The translations under genes and the position numbers were made by a program. Positions 33,397-44,254 of a stretch of 64,000 nt of DNA are shown one piece after another. Each line of letters begins with the position of its first letter. Within the stretch, counting starts at the first letter, position 1. Source of the stretch: Arion vulgaris (taxonomy: Eukaryota; Mollusca; Gastropoda; Stylommatophora; Arionidae); the NCBI GenBank assembly GCA_020796225.1, contig CM036755.1:82095150-82159149 (forward strand), read 5' to 3'. The notes beneath the pieces are model-generated. The model ran no database searches, was not told the origin of the DNA, and saw nothing but the letters and a program-made list of their open reading frames with translations.

Positions 33397-34412
33397 AAGT
33401 GTTATGTTCATGAAACATAACTTCAGATGTATATAGAGATATCTTTCTCAAGTTGAAGAAGAAGTGTTATGTTCATGAAACATAACTTCAGATGTATGTA
33501 AAGATACCTTTCTCAAGTTGAAGAAGAAGTGTTATGTTCATGAAACATAACTTCAGATGTATGTAGAGATATCTTTCTCAAGTTGAAGAAGAACTGTTAT
33601 GTTCATGAAACATAACTTCAGATGTATGTAGAGATATCTTTCTCAAGTTGAAGAAGAAGTGTTATGTTCATGAAACATAACTTCAGATGTATGTAGAGAT
33701 ACCTTTTTCAAGTTGAAGAAGAAGTGTTATGTTCATGAAACATAACTTCATATGTATGTAGAGATATCTTTCTCAAGTTGAAGAAGACGTTTTATGTTCA
33801 TGAAACATAACTTCAGATGTATGTAGAGATATCATTCTCAATTTGAAGAAGAAGTGTTATGTTCATGAAACATAACTTCAGATGTATGTAGAGATATCAT
33901 TCTCAAGTTGAAGAAGAAGTGTTATGTTCATGAAACATAACTTCAGATGTATGTAGAGATATATTTCTCAAGTTGAAGAAGTGTTATGTTCATGAAACAT
34001 AACTTCAGATGTATGTAAAGATATCTTTCTCAATTTGAAGAAGAAGTGTTATGTTCATGAAACATAACTTCAGATGTATGCAGAGATATCTTTCTCAAGT
34101 TGAAGAAGTTTTATGTTCATGAAACATAACTTCAGATGTATGTAGAAATATCTTTCTCAAGTTGAAGAAGTGTTATGTTCATGAAACATAACTTCAGATG
34201 TATGTAGAGATATAATTCTCAAGTTGAAGAAGTGTTATGTTTATGAAACATAACTTCAGATGTATGTAGAGATATCTTTCTCAAGTTGAAGAAGTGTTAT
34301 GTTCATGAAACATAACTTCAGATGTATGTAGAGATATCTTTCTCAAGTTGAAGAAGTGTTATGTTCATGAAACATAACTTCAGATGTATGTAGAGATATC
34401 ATTCTCAAGTTC
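33387..34412. repeat. 65-bp tandem array, about 16 copies
   Basis: The unit begins GAAGAAGAAGTG, contains GTTATGTTCATGAAACATAAC (8-bp stem, 5-base loop), and ends GAGATATCTTTCTCAAGTT. Later units are 60-64 bp because the GAA run shortens. The GAA run is the tail of the SINE-V just upstream, so the unit is SINE tail plus flank. It ends about 90 bp before the next exon. Confidence 0.93.
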
Positions 34413-34502
34413 ATGACAAATCAATGAAGAAATTATACAGATAATTATTTGTTCACATTTTCATTGTCATCACGGATAGAAACATTTTGTTCTCAATTGC
34501 AG

Positions 34503-34636
34503 TTAAAGGAAGAACAAGTTCTGATACATTTAAAGTGCTTAACTACAGATCTTCACCCAGAAAATATGTTGACTCTCATTACTGAAATTAGGTCACTTAA
34601 CCCAGGTAGTGACGGTAGAACAATTTACATGTGCAG
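34503..34636 (+). CDS. PTP exon: domain 2 up to the signature cysteine
   Basis: The acceptor is TTTTGTTCTCAATTGCAG. Phase 0, 44 codons plus two bases: LKEEQVLIHLKCLTTDLHPE, then NMLTLITEIRSLNPGSDGRT, IYMC. The WPD position reads TTD, so Trp and Pro are lost while Asp remains. The donor is TGCAG|GTAATT at 34637. The last two bases AG begin the Arg codon completed by the next exon, exactly as in domain 1. Confidence 0.9.
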
Positions 34637-34714
34637 GTAATTTACTCATTGTTTATGTAACATCTTTTAAAAGACTTGTCATACTAATAGAAGTAATGGC
34701 TGTGACTAAGGTCC

Positions 34715-34914
34715 TACTCTGAATGGAGTCACAAAAGTACACTCATGTGTGCATTCTGAGTGATTCATTGAGTATGATCCGAAAGGTGGAGGCTGATTTG
34801 GTGCGCAGGCAATGGAATGAATCACTACAAGCATCAACAATTCACAAAATTACATTTATCTTTGTTTTGGGGCACATGGATATTGATGACATTGAGAGAG
34901 CAGACAACCTCTAT
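34715..34914 (+). mobile_element. LINE-J RNase H fragment
   Basis: HVCILSDSLSMIRKVEADLV, then IFVLGHMDIDDIERADN, a decayed form of the motif at 31480-31540. It breaks at 34914 into LINE-I sequence. Confidence 0.75.
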
Positions 34915-35165
34915 CATCTACTCTCCAACAGTCACTGGTGTTGATGCAAGTCTGTATGCCCTCTCATTGTCACAAACACTTACATGTTCAGGACAGTAGA
35001 TCCACATAAGCCTCTGGAGGTTGGAAACCTCAATATACATCATCCACTCAGACCACAACTTGCAATTGTGTACCTTTCTTCTATGCTCTGCTTCACTCTG
35101 CAGCCACATACACTCTAGTCAAGATACCCCGGTCTCACTTCTCACCATGATGCACAGACCCATTG
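34915..35165 (-). mobile_element. LINE-I RNase H fragment
   Basis: Minus strand WMMYIEVSNLQRLMWIYCPE, HVSVCDNERAYRLAS, the LINE-I His/Asp block with several substitutions. Confidence 0.75.
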
Positions 35166-35204
35166 GTGTAAACATCAGTTATCAGTTATATGAGGACTAT
35201 CATC

Positions 35205-35545
35205 ATAGAACTACAGACATGTCCATAGGTGCTCCAATCTCCCCCTCAATAAATACAGCAGCAACCCAACGTGCCAGTTCGAAGTTGATTAATCATTCTC
35301 TTTGCATATTTGATATGTTGTTCTATTCAGTCTGTACTAATATCAACACCCATCTCTCTCAATCTGGTCAGAGACTGGGATTCACAACCCTGAAACTCCT
35401 CAGTTTGGAAAGACTCAGTGCATTAAGAATGTAATTTCAGTCCATTGCAGCTTCCTCTGATATCGTAGCCATGCATGTCAATCTATCAGCGCGTTCATTT
35501 TCCCCTGACTCTTGCGTGCCCATCAACATCATCATCATCACTTGA
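35205..35545 (-). mobile_element. LINE-J 3' end and RNase H piece
   Basis: ACATGTCCATAGGTGCTCC (reverse of the LINE-J 3' end) and, at 35445-35540, a minus strand GHARVRG...NERADRL stretch. Order is as in 31480-31820 reversed. Confidence 0.65.
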
Positions 35546-35919
35546 TGTAACTAAAAATTTGTTTAGTATTAGATTTGTCAAAAACTGCCTCCATGTTTGT
35601 TGTAGTAACTAAACAAGGTATTACTATTTAATTGTGTGTTTAGCTGAATAGTTTGTATGTATTGTTTGAGTAACTGAAAAGTTTCGTTGTTTGTTTGCAC
35701 TTGTTCTTATCAACCAAATAAACTACCCTTTATGATTGTATGTGGTTTGTAGACAGAAAGTGTGTGTCAGTACGGCTAAAACTTAAGGAAAGGTCATGAA
35801 AGAAGCACGTTGCTCACACGCAAAAACTTAATAATAATAGCCGTCAATCGCAAGCGATGATGACAACAGTCTCAGACGTGTTCTGCTGCACCTCTCTAGT
35901 GTGTGCGGAGATGACTGTA
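35546..35919. other. Intron sequence, nothing recognised
   Basis: AT-rich. The right end (35820-35915) may be LINE-K flank. No frame worth calling. Confidence 0.4.
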
Positions 35920-36222
35920 GAGTCCAATCCTAGAACACAATCCATTATCACAGGTTGGAGTCCAATCCTAGAACACAATCCACTATCACAGGTTGGAGTC
36001 CAATCCTAGAACACAATCCACTATCACAGGTTGGAGTCCAATCCTAGAACACAATCCACTATCACAGGTTGGAGTCCAATCCTAGAACACAATCCACTAT
36101 CACAGGTTGGAGTCCAATCCTAGAACACAATCCACTATCACAGGTTGGAGTCCAATCCTAGAACACAATCCACTATCACAGGTGGGAGTCCAATCCTAGA
36201 ACACAATCCACTATCACAGGTG
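35920..36222. repeat. 38-bp tandem array, 8 copies
   Basis: The unit contains GGAGTCCAATCCTAGAACAC and AATCCACTATCACAGGTT. Copies are nearly identical. On the minus strand one unit reads CDSGLCSRIGLQ, which fits the C..C..C.SRIGL zinc finger at the C-terminus of LINE-K. The adjoining LINE-K copy (36223-37050) supplies the missing first Cys pair (ICLTCD). Confidence 0.93.
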
Positions 36223-37050
36223 AGGCATATAGGATCAAGGTTAGACATGTGAGTGTTGTGTGTTCTGTCGTTTTGCGCAGCTCCTTTTCTCTGTGACTCA
36301 ACGGTACGATGATTCTCAGCTATGCGGGTTGCTCTTGTGTTGTTACAGCGCCACATTTAGCTAGCTTGCGCAAGGGATTCCCAGCATGTATTGTCTATAT
36401 CGAAGCATTTCAGAGACACTTTAAGAGTGTCTTTAATGACTTTTTTTCTGTACACCAGCAGAACGTCTACCCCCTTCAAGTTCGCCATGCATCAATTGGT
36501 TTGGGATGTGTTTATCAAGCATTCGAGCAACGTGACCGGCCCATCTCACTTGAGCCTTCTGCAACAGGGTGTTGGCGCTTGGGATCTTTGCTCGTGTGTG
36601 GACTTTGGTATCTGGAATTTTGTCCTGCCAGTTTATTTTTAGTATTCTGCGAAAACAGCTTGTGTGGAATTGGTTTAGTTTTCTTGCGTGTCTGCTATAC
36701 ACTGTCCATGTCTCACTTGCGTACAGCAGCATGGTTAGCACTATGGCCTGGTAAACTTTCAGCTTTGTGGCTATGCTTATCACCTTCCGCTTCCACACAG
36801 TGACACATAGCTTTCCGAAAGCAGCAATGGCTTTGGATATCCTATTGTTGACCTCAGAGTCTATGTTTGCCAATGTGGACAGGAGGCTGCCAAGATAGGC
36901 AAAGTTGTCCGCTAGCAGGAGACGCTGGTGTTTAATGTTGATGACTGGATCATAGTACTGCTCTCTAGGGGCGGGTTGAAACATGACTTCTGTCTGAAAC
37001 TGTAGCTTGCACTGTATTTGGATTAAAGTGAGGAAAAGTTCCAATATTCG
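36223..37050 (-). mobile_element. LINE-K RT C-terminal fragment
   Basis: Minus strand open for 203 codons (36433-37044): FAYLGSLLSTLANIDSEVNN, FGKLCVTVWKRK, IVLTMLLYASETWTVYSRHA, FHTSCFRRILKINWQDKIPD, VRWAGHVARM. A frameshift follows, then the ATRIAENHR basic block and the zinc finger residues PICLTCDSGLCSRIGL that merge into the 38-bp array. Confidence 0.85.
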
Positions 37051-37149
37051 TCAACCTCACTCTACCAAAACTACCACTCTGTGAAAACTACCAGTAGTAT
37101 GACTATGAAAATCATAGCAGGGACAAAATCCCATCCCTAGAGTGGCTAA

Positions 37150-37640
37150 GGACACAAACATTCGCTCATGCATGCATACTCAGAGACTATTAACACGATA
37201 CAGAAGATCAAGACTGGTTGTGTACAAAGGCAGTGGATGTAATAAATACAAAATGTGACAATCCAGTCACTCACCTTCATCTTTGTCCTAGGTCATTCTG
37301 GAGTGAACAGCAATGAGAGACCTGATGCACTGGCGAGCAATGCTACAACCAAGAAAAGGCCTTCTATGGACAAAAGCGACATCCTCAACGCTTTAAGAGA
37401 AAATGTATGATCTGAAGATGTCAACGAAGAAGATTAAGGATATTCTCTATCTCGAATTGCGCAACTTATGCATACCGATAGATGCAGCAAAAATGGAAAA
37501 CCATGAGAGAAACCCCAGTAGATACATTAATCAGCACAGAACGGAAGTTGTTGGTCTAAACACGCTGAAAGATATGCTTAGGAGAAGATTAAAACAATTA
37601 TGGAGATGTACGATGATCCTCAAATGAACAATGTAGTTTG
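37150..37640 (+). mobile_element. LINE-J RNase H and 3' fragment
   Basis: At 37280-37330 a GHSGVNSNERPDALASNATT-like block, then MDKSDILNALRE, and in 37500-37600 a C-terminal stretch with RNPSRYINQHRTEVV. Two frames are needed. More diverged than other copies. Confidence 0.6.
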
Positions 37641-37679
37641 CACCGAGAAGTTAGTATGTTGTGGCCTCTTATAATAGTC

Positions 37680-37915
37680 TCCTACGGCATGTAGGACAGA
37701 CACATCATCTTCTTTTGTCAGCACACTGTTACCGGGTTGTTAACCCAGTGGCATGGTTTCATGTATTTGTCTTGCGCTTCTCTGGTGACTTGTGTGATGG
37801 TTTTCTTAGTCCTCTGGCAAAATTAAACTACGTTATCTGTCCACCATTTCCTCTGTTTTCCTCTCGCCTTCCTTCCTGATATTCTGTTGTGAAAGCTTCA
37901 TAAGCAGTTTGGTCT
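37680..37915 (-). mobile_element. LINE-T 3' fragment
   Basis: CACACTGTTACCGGGTTGTT, TTGTCTTGCGCTTCTCTGG, CTTCCTGATATTCTGTTGTG, same order as 24668-24845. Ends about 80 bp before the last visible phosphatase exon. Confidence 0.75.
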
Positions 37916-37993
37916 GTTCACAGACACATCCAATGTATAAATGCTCACACAAATCATTAATGTTCTGATAAGATTGTTGGTCTACATTGGCAG

Positions 37994-38129
37994 AAATGGT
38001 GCTAGCTACAGTGGTTTGGTGTGTGTCTTGTCTCTCCTGCTGGACAAAATGGACAATGATGGTTCCTGTACAGTACCACTGGTTGTTGGAGCTATCAAAG
38101 CTGTTAGACCTCAGGTTATCCCAACGCTG
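37994..38129 (+). CDS. PTP exon: degenerate domain 2 signature and following helix
   Basis: The acceptor is GGTCTACATTGGCAG. The first base A completes Arg, giving CRNGASYSGLVCVLSLLLDK across the junction, then MDNDGSCTVPLVVGAIKAVR and PQVIPTL. The Arg of C(X)5R is Tyr, so phosphate binding should be lost. The donor is CTG|GTGAGA at 38130, phase 0. Length and phase equal the domain 1 exon at 18546. The next exon should begin with a QY...LY helix; none was found by eye. Confidence 0.93.
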
Positions 38130-38234
38130 GTGAGACACAGCTTTATTTTTCTAGCATTTCTAGTAATTAGTTTATTTGCTTTACTTACATTACAGATCAT
38201 CTCTTTTTTTCTTTTCTTTCTCCAATCCTGTTTT

Positions 38235-38615
38235 GCCTCACAGTGTCAGGTCAAGAAGAGATTTCTAAAACGGGTCTTTGTGTGCGCTTCGTAGATATTG
38301 TCTTTCGTCGTCTCTGTTATCTCTGAGGTCCATCTTTTGCGTGGCCTGCCTTTTACTTTGTACCCATTGTGTCCGAGCAGCATTGCTCTTTGAGGTGCAC
38401 TGTCTGTTGGTAATCTGCTTATGTGGTCGAACCATTTAATGTGTTGTTACTTAATGAAGTTCAGCACTGATGTTGTACCCATTTTTTACCTGATGTCTTC
38501 ATTTCTCAACCGGTATCTTCTTGTTACCCCCAGCATTCTGTGTACACACTTAATCTCTATCGTGACTAGATTCCTTCTATCATTTGTTGTCAGCGTCCAG
38601 ACTTGGCACTGGTAG
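38235..38615 (-). mobile_element. LINE-E RT C-terminal fragment
   Basis: Minus strand: KCVHRMLGVTRRYRLRNEDI, QHIKWFDHISRLPT, GRPRKRWTSEITE. Stops interrupt the frame. Confidence 0.7.
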
Positions 38616-38644
38616 CATAATGTGGGGAGAAAGACTGGTCATCT

Positions 38645-38940
38645 CTACATGGAGGTTAGTGGAAATTGTTAAACATTTCCTTCGTATTCAATCAAGTGTC
38701 ATGCCTGATGGCGCAGGCAATGTCTCTCTCTTCTTCATGCAGGTGATCAGTTCTGACGTCAATCTTTGTCACACCACGATGTCAGACAATCCAACATCTT
38801 CTCCCTCTGTCTTCCACAATCTCTCCTTCCCTGAATTTTACCTGTGGTCACCGAATGTTCTAAATCTCCTCTACGCATTATATTCAGATTGTCTGTTTCT
38901 TATTCTATTGATAACGTTTCATTGTATACAGTTTCTTTGA
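38645..38940 (-). mobile_element. LINE-D 3' fragment
   Basis: TCATGCCTGATGGCGCAGG, GATCAGTTCTGACG, CAGACAATCCAACATCTTCTC and TGGTCACCGAATGTTCTAAA are the reverse of 29820-30040. Confidence 0.65.
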
Positions 38941-39044
38941 TTTCCTCTGTATAAAAGAAGTTAAGCATTATCTCAATTGAGACATGCTGCAGTGTTTAAT
39001 TATGACACATACAAGAGATTTAATGTGGCTGCTAAAACATGTGT

Positions 39045-39660
39045 AGTTGCTATTGATTGAATGATTGATTGATAGGATCATCATCATTGCACTTCGGTGA
39101 ATAAACAGGTGTGCTCAGATCTCTTTCTTACATAGGACGATCTCAGCAGCAGTGCATGAACTTCGTAGCACCGGCGAGTGTCCCTGACGTAATTTTGGAA
39201 GATTTAGAAAATTTGTATACGAATTTTATTTTAATCTATTTTTATTTAAAAAAATTTGCCCGGGCAGTTGCTTTGCAGCCTAATTTTATCAATTTTCAAC
39301 TACTAAGGGTTCTTTTAATACTAGAAGGCAGGGTCCCAGGACACAGGCAGACCAAGAAGAAGATGGCTACAAGATATTAAAGAAACCATGAACATGACCA
39401 TCGATGAAGTGGGTGAACTGGCAAAAGACAGAATTGCAGATGTGCTGCAAAGAGAGCAACGTCATATAAAGGATATGCACCTTGATGATGAAGGGTTCTT
39501 TTACTTTTTGAACTTGAACACAGGACTTCCGTTTTATCGTGCATATCCGATAGGACTTGGAACTTGATCTCACCTGCATTTAGATGAAGGATCTCTGGGA
39601 AATAATATCCCAATTGTACCACACAGGAAGTAAGTTGAGTACCTTTCGAATGTGAGATAG
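39045..39660. repeat. Dispersed repeat Q, copy 1, interrupted
   Basis: Matches 55140-55585: GATTGATTGATAGGA, AGATCTCTTTCTTACA, CAGCAGCAGTGCATGAA, AAGGGTTCTTTTA, GGACTTGGAACTTGATCTCACC. A LINE fragment at 39317-39490 splits it. No coding capacity; class unknown. Confidence 0.82.
39317..39490 (+). mobile_element. Very short LINE end with 13-bp target-site duplication
   Basis: Flanked by AAGGGTTCTTTTA at 39304-39316 and 39491-39503. It encodes PGHRQTKKK/RRWLQDIKETMNMTIDEV with one shift, then LAKDRIADVLQREQ and a GATGATG tail. A 5'-truncated insertion of 174 bp, similar to the C-terminus at 22190-22310. Confidence 0.85.
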
Positions 39661-39689
39661 ATCTGAAAGATGCTTAAAGATTTTTCTTG

Positions 39690-39955
39690 TTCCTCAAACA
39701 CTCCATTTCGACCACTTATTAAACCACTCTTTGTGGTTTGTTTCTGATCTGAGCCTAAGAACAAATGTACGTTGTACCAGTAATGCGCCTACAAGTACAT
39801 CAGCACTTCCGATTTCTGCAACACTTTTTATTTATTAGAGTAACTTCTATAGGCCCCTACCTTAGTCACCTCTTACGACATGCTTTATAGGTCACATTGC
39901 TACTATTCTTTGCTCCCCTTGCGAGCCCCGGCAACACACAGGCAGCTTACAGTTT
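39690..39955 (-). mobile_element. SINE-A copy
   Basis: CACTCCATTTCGACCACTT, GTACGTTGTACCAGTAATGC, CACCTCTTACGACATGC, TTGCGAGCCCCGGCAACACA: full length, reverse of 18864-19116. Confidence 0.88.
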
Positions 39956-40549
39956 TGAATAGATTGATTTATTAATAACAATTAATGGAGATACGATGAA
40001 ATAAATTTTAAAAAAGATCAAACATCACCCGGCAAATATTGTAACGGTTTAAATCTTTATTCCAGCACATATTCCAAGTGACAACACACAAGAGTAAGAC
40101 TTAAAGATTAACTCTTTGAACCCTGGACACCTGTACCCTATAAGCCCCTTCCCCTGAACTCCTGAGTAAAATGCTGTTTTGATTCGCATGGAACGCACAT
40201 ATTCTATAGTTATTGCAGTATTACTGTGTTTTTATGCTTTTTTTTCATTCGGAACGCGAAGCAGATGGGTAGAATATGTTTCCTTGCAGGAAGGTTGCGT
40301 AGCAATCAATGATTAGGGAATGCTAAACCGAAACAAATGTTTGCAGAACCAGATACACCTGTAAGGCGCATAACATGGTGCAACGACCCCTCAAAATGAG
40401 AAATGGGATAACGGGTTATATGGTCGCCGCTCTGCACCCGAGACATAGCTACAGAGGAAAAATATTCTACTAACCATCACGAGGGTGGCCAAAAATAACT
40501 GCTGGTGATCACGCTATCACTGGTGCTAAAGCAAATGAGAGGCAGGCAA
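39956..40549. other. Intergenic or intronic DNA, nothing recognised
   Basis: TTAACTCTTTGAACCCTGG at 40109 resembles a TTAA-type MITE end, but no partner repeat is visible. It may include the 5' untranslated region of LINE-B. Confidence 0.4.
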
Positions 40550-43535
40550 ATCTTGCAGATCAAACACCACCAGACTCGGGAGACTCAACATAATCCACTG
40601 GAACAACGAGGACATTTACACCAGAAAGTAGGCCCTAGGATCAGCATTGAAAAATAGACGTTACACGTATTCAGGAAACACCTCAACCCCCTCCCCACAC
40701 GGATTCTCTGTCCGACGATATAAGTCATGCAGATAAGACAGAGAAGGCCACACGGAAAGAAGGCGGTGGGTGGTGGTCCTCATACTTGTGAGCAACAAAA
40801 ACACCCTGAAACAGATAGAAATTGGCACAAATGGGACAGCAGAAATCATAGGAATTGACATTTTTGTAGACAACTAATATATTCGAATGTACAATATATA
40901 TTGTCTCAATGACAGAACCCTTATGCTGGAAGCCATGACATTTACAAATACAAACTGTCTAGTAGTGGGAGATTTTTACAGTCAGTCTGAAAGGTGGGAA
41001 ACCAAGTCACCAATGCAAGGGTGGGGGAGGTAGAACAGGAAGAAATAGATATCAACCTGCAGCTCATGAAGGGACTCGGTGACCCACCAACCTCTACTCA
41101 AGAAGACAAGAAGATATAAAAATATATCCCCCAGAACTTGTCTTTGCCACCGGTGACACAGCCCACAACTTGGATCGAACATTTATGGAACAGCTAGGAG
41201 ACATTGATCACAAAACTGTCACGGTCTCCTTGAACCTTAGATATTTCACCCACGTCCAAAAACCATTGAGCCAGTACATCTACAAAAGAGCTGTATGGGC
41301 ACAGTTTGCGAGGCTCAGCGACATCTACTGTTACCCCATAAAGACAAAACCAAAAAAGATAAGGAACGTGACAGACATACTGAACATATTTTGAGGGCAG
41401 CAAGAGAATCAATTTCTAGAAATTCAAGAAGAGACTACAAACATTACTGGTCAGAAGAGGTCCAACAATTTTAAGATGAAGTGAGTCAGGTCAGAGAAAG
41501 AGTAGAAACTGAGCAGAGCATTGACAGCAACATATCGCTCAAGGTAGCCTCAGCTAAATATAGGAGAGCAGGTAAGCAAGTCGTAAGGCAGAGCTGGAGA
41601 GACAAGATGTCTGAACATGGACAAAGATAGAAACAAGATATCAAAACTAGCGAAAGCCCTCAGTAATGAAAACATCAACCGCCCCTACTATCAATACAGA
41701 GCAATGAAACATTATTAAAAGGTAAAAGATCTGCAATCATTTTTATTTTAAAACTACACCAGAGTAAGCCAGATCAGCATACCTCATGAAAAACTGAATA
41801 TGGTAATGGAAGAGAGGCAATCCATCGAGTACTCACCCACGCACCAGAAGAACATATTATATCCAATTTGACCATAGGTGAGTTAAAGAAGCACTCCATG
41901 GTTTTAACCTTAATAAGTCATCAGGAAAGGATGGCATCACAAATGAGATGCTCATCAACCTAGGTCCGAAAGCCAATAAAAAGCTGCTAAAAGTTTTGAA
42001 TGTTAGCTGGAAAGTCGTAGAAATACCTAATGAATGGAAAGAAGCTATCACAATATGCAATCTAAAACAATGAAAAGACAGATTCTATCCAAGCAATTGT
42101 AGACCAATTAGCCTCTTTAGGTGTTTTGGAAAAGTGATGGAGAGGCTTCTTAATAGAAGACTCTTGTGGCAACTGGTGCAAAAACCGTTGATACTACCAC
42201 AGCAGAGTGGATTCCGTCAGCATAGATCAACAGAAGACCAAGTAACTTACATTGCTTAGGACATCGAGGACGGGATTTCAAGAAAAGAAATATGCGCTAA
42301 CAGTATGAGTTGATATGTAGAAGGCTTTGGAGAGAGAGACTCACAATCAAACTGATCAAACTCGGAATCAGAAGGCGCTTGTATTTCTAGATATATCACT
42401 ATCTGGTAAATAGAACAGTCAAAGTACAGGACCAGGGAAAGTATAGCAGAAAGGCAATCATTGAACAAGTTGCTTCCCAAGGAGGGGTCCTGTCTCCCAC
42501 GCTACTTCTAGTTTTTATAAATGATTATGAAGATATCCACAAAAGAGTGCATAGTGCAATCTACGCTGATGATCTGACACTGTGGACACATTATGAAGGA
42601 ATAGCAGTAGCCACCACAACGGTGCAAATTTTAATTAAAAAACTAGAAAAATATACCAGGTATTTATTTACTGCCCTTTATAAATGAAAATGAAACTAAC
42701 TTCAGTCTTCAGTCTATCCACGAAGAAACAAACGCTCAGACTCAAGTTAAATGATCACCTACTCCCAATGGACCAATGTCCAACATATCTGGGAATCATC
42801 ATGGACAGCAGACGGACGTGGGAAACAAATATAGACAAAGCTGGAAAAAGAGCAAAGAAGAGAATGTGAATCATGAACAAACTAGCAGTCACCAACTGGG
42901 GTGCAGATGGTAGCAATCTGAAAAGGCTTTATACTGGGAGAGTTCGACCAGTACTTGAGTATGGCATATCAGACTGGATCATAATCTTCAAGACAAACTT
43001 CAAAAAGGTACGCCGAGTGTTAAGTCTGGCCGCTCGGATCATCACTGGAACCATAAGTCTACCTCCATAGAAATACTGGAAACGGCCATAGAAGACAAAC
43101 TCCAAAGAACGTGCTCACACAGACCCAATATTGACACTGGCTCAACTAAGACATTTACAACCAGCCATCACCTCTCCTCCCTGGTCATGCAGGCTCCCAG
43201 ATCTATATGCTCTCAATGCAGCTGCAAAAATGGCAATACAACATATAAAACAAAAACATGGAAAAATAGTGCTTTTGATAGACGCATTTTCCGCTATATC
43301 AGCACTGAAATTTAAAAGGATCACAGAATTATCTCAAGTCAACCTTAGCCCTGTTGTCTCATGATTCCGAGAGTGTAGTAATCAAGTAGACACCCTCACA
43401 CTGCAATCTCAATGGGAATGAAGATGCTGACAGATTGACTGAAGACAGGGATGCCTCAAGATGTCAACCTGGTCAGAAGCAAAAACCATCACCAAAGAGC
43501 ACTACACAACAAAGTGAGAGAAAGAACGCATACAA
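40550..43535 (+). mobile_element. LINE-B, longest copy: endonuclease, RT, RNase H remnants
   Basis: Endonuclease: TRIQET (40660), KEGGGWW, EIIGIDIFVDN (40845-40875), CLVVGDF (40955), LSLPPVT/FATGDT, NLDRTFMEQLGD. RT: KSSGKDGITNEML (41915-41955, shifted), RLYTGRVRPVLEYG, IYADDLTLWT (42560-42590), CPTYLGIIMDSRRTWETNID, AARIITGT. C-terminal end: LAQLRHLQPAITSPPW, IPRV-type start of RNase H. About 3 kb with many stops. It ends near 43535 beside LINE-K in opposite orientation. Confidence 0.82.
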
Positions 43536-43539
43536 CACA

Positions 43540-44235
43540 ACATCATCATCATTGGCCTCTTCGTCTCAGGAGACAATAGGTGTTGCACTGTTCACGTAGT
43601 ATGTTCTGTGCTGACTCACGTTTCCTGTGGCTGTAATGGCCTATTCTGGAGTGACAATCCTTGCCACAGTTGTTGCAGGTAAAACTGGAGACTGGAGCTG
43701 ATACACAGGATGTTCTCTCTGCGCTCTGTGCTCTCTTTTGCCTCCGCATGTGATGTTGTTTTTCTTCTTTTCTTTTTGAGCTGCCGCTCGCCATGCTTGC
43801 CTGTCTTTGGCCATCCGCTCCCAGTGTTATTTGTCTATGCCGCATGAAGTTAGATCACGCTTGCAGGTGTCAATGAAGCGTAATAATGGGCGTCCATGCT
43901 GTCTAGCACCAGATCCGAGTTGACCATATATAATGTTCTTTGGGATTCTATCATCACTCATACGCGGCACACGTGTCCCAGCCATCTCAGACCTCGTTGA
44001 CTCAGCAAGGTGTATGTATTAGAGATGCGGTCTTGCCATCGGATGTTGTATATTCGCCTGAGACAGCGCATGTAGAAGGTGTTGAGGCGATGTTCTTGTC
44101 TAGTATATGTGGGCCATGTCTCACTATCATACAGCAGAGTGCTGAGAACACAAGCCTTATATACTTGTGTCTTGATGTTTCTTGTGAGTGCCCTGTTTTC
44201 CCATACACACTTTGCTAATTTAAACATAGCAGTGG
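43540..44235 (-). mobile_element. LINE-K C-terminal fragment with zinc finger
   Basis: Minus strand: KTGHSQ/VYKACVLSTLLYDSETWPTY, CLRRIYNIRWQDRISN, LRWLGHVCR, then the finger FTCNNCGKDCHSRIGHYSH at about 43640-43700. The finger is the intact form of the piece amplified at 35920. It ends with an ATGATGATG tail near 43545. Confidence 0.82.
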
Positions 44236-44254
44236 AGGCCTTTCCAATGTGACT

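Larger units (their letters stand above)
1913..38129 (+). other. Receptor-type protein tyrosine phosphatase gene, partial (nine exons)
   Basis: Span of the visible part of a tandem-domain phosphatase gene. The family removes phosphate from tyrosine on substrate proteins; receptor members sit in the plasma membrane with cytoplasmic catalytic domains. Exons are 1913-2058, 18546-18681, 19955-20101, 24246-24381, 28921-28994, 30845-30982, 32197-32340, 34503-34636 and 37994-38129. Every exon has an AG acceptor and GT donor. All junction phases match and the sum is 1191 bp, 397 codons, without a stop. Domain 1 (first three exons) has WPD, HCSSGVGRTG and MVQT motifs. The fourth exon is an acidic linker ending in a KNR start of domain 2. 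Domain 2 has DYINAVF, LPLPTTVIDFWRLV and IGEYLP blocks but a degenerate active site. Upstream exons and the final exon are not seen. Receptor type is inferred from the tandem domains, since no ectodomain or membrane segment is in view. Confidence 0.92.

Noticed and set aside
33387..34412. CRISPR array
   Set aside because: Eukaryotic context, no unique spacers; the whole unit repeats.
20791..40130. TTAACTCTTTGAACCC at 20791 and 40109 as MITE ends
   Set aside because: No matching inverted end found near either site.
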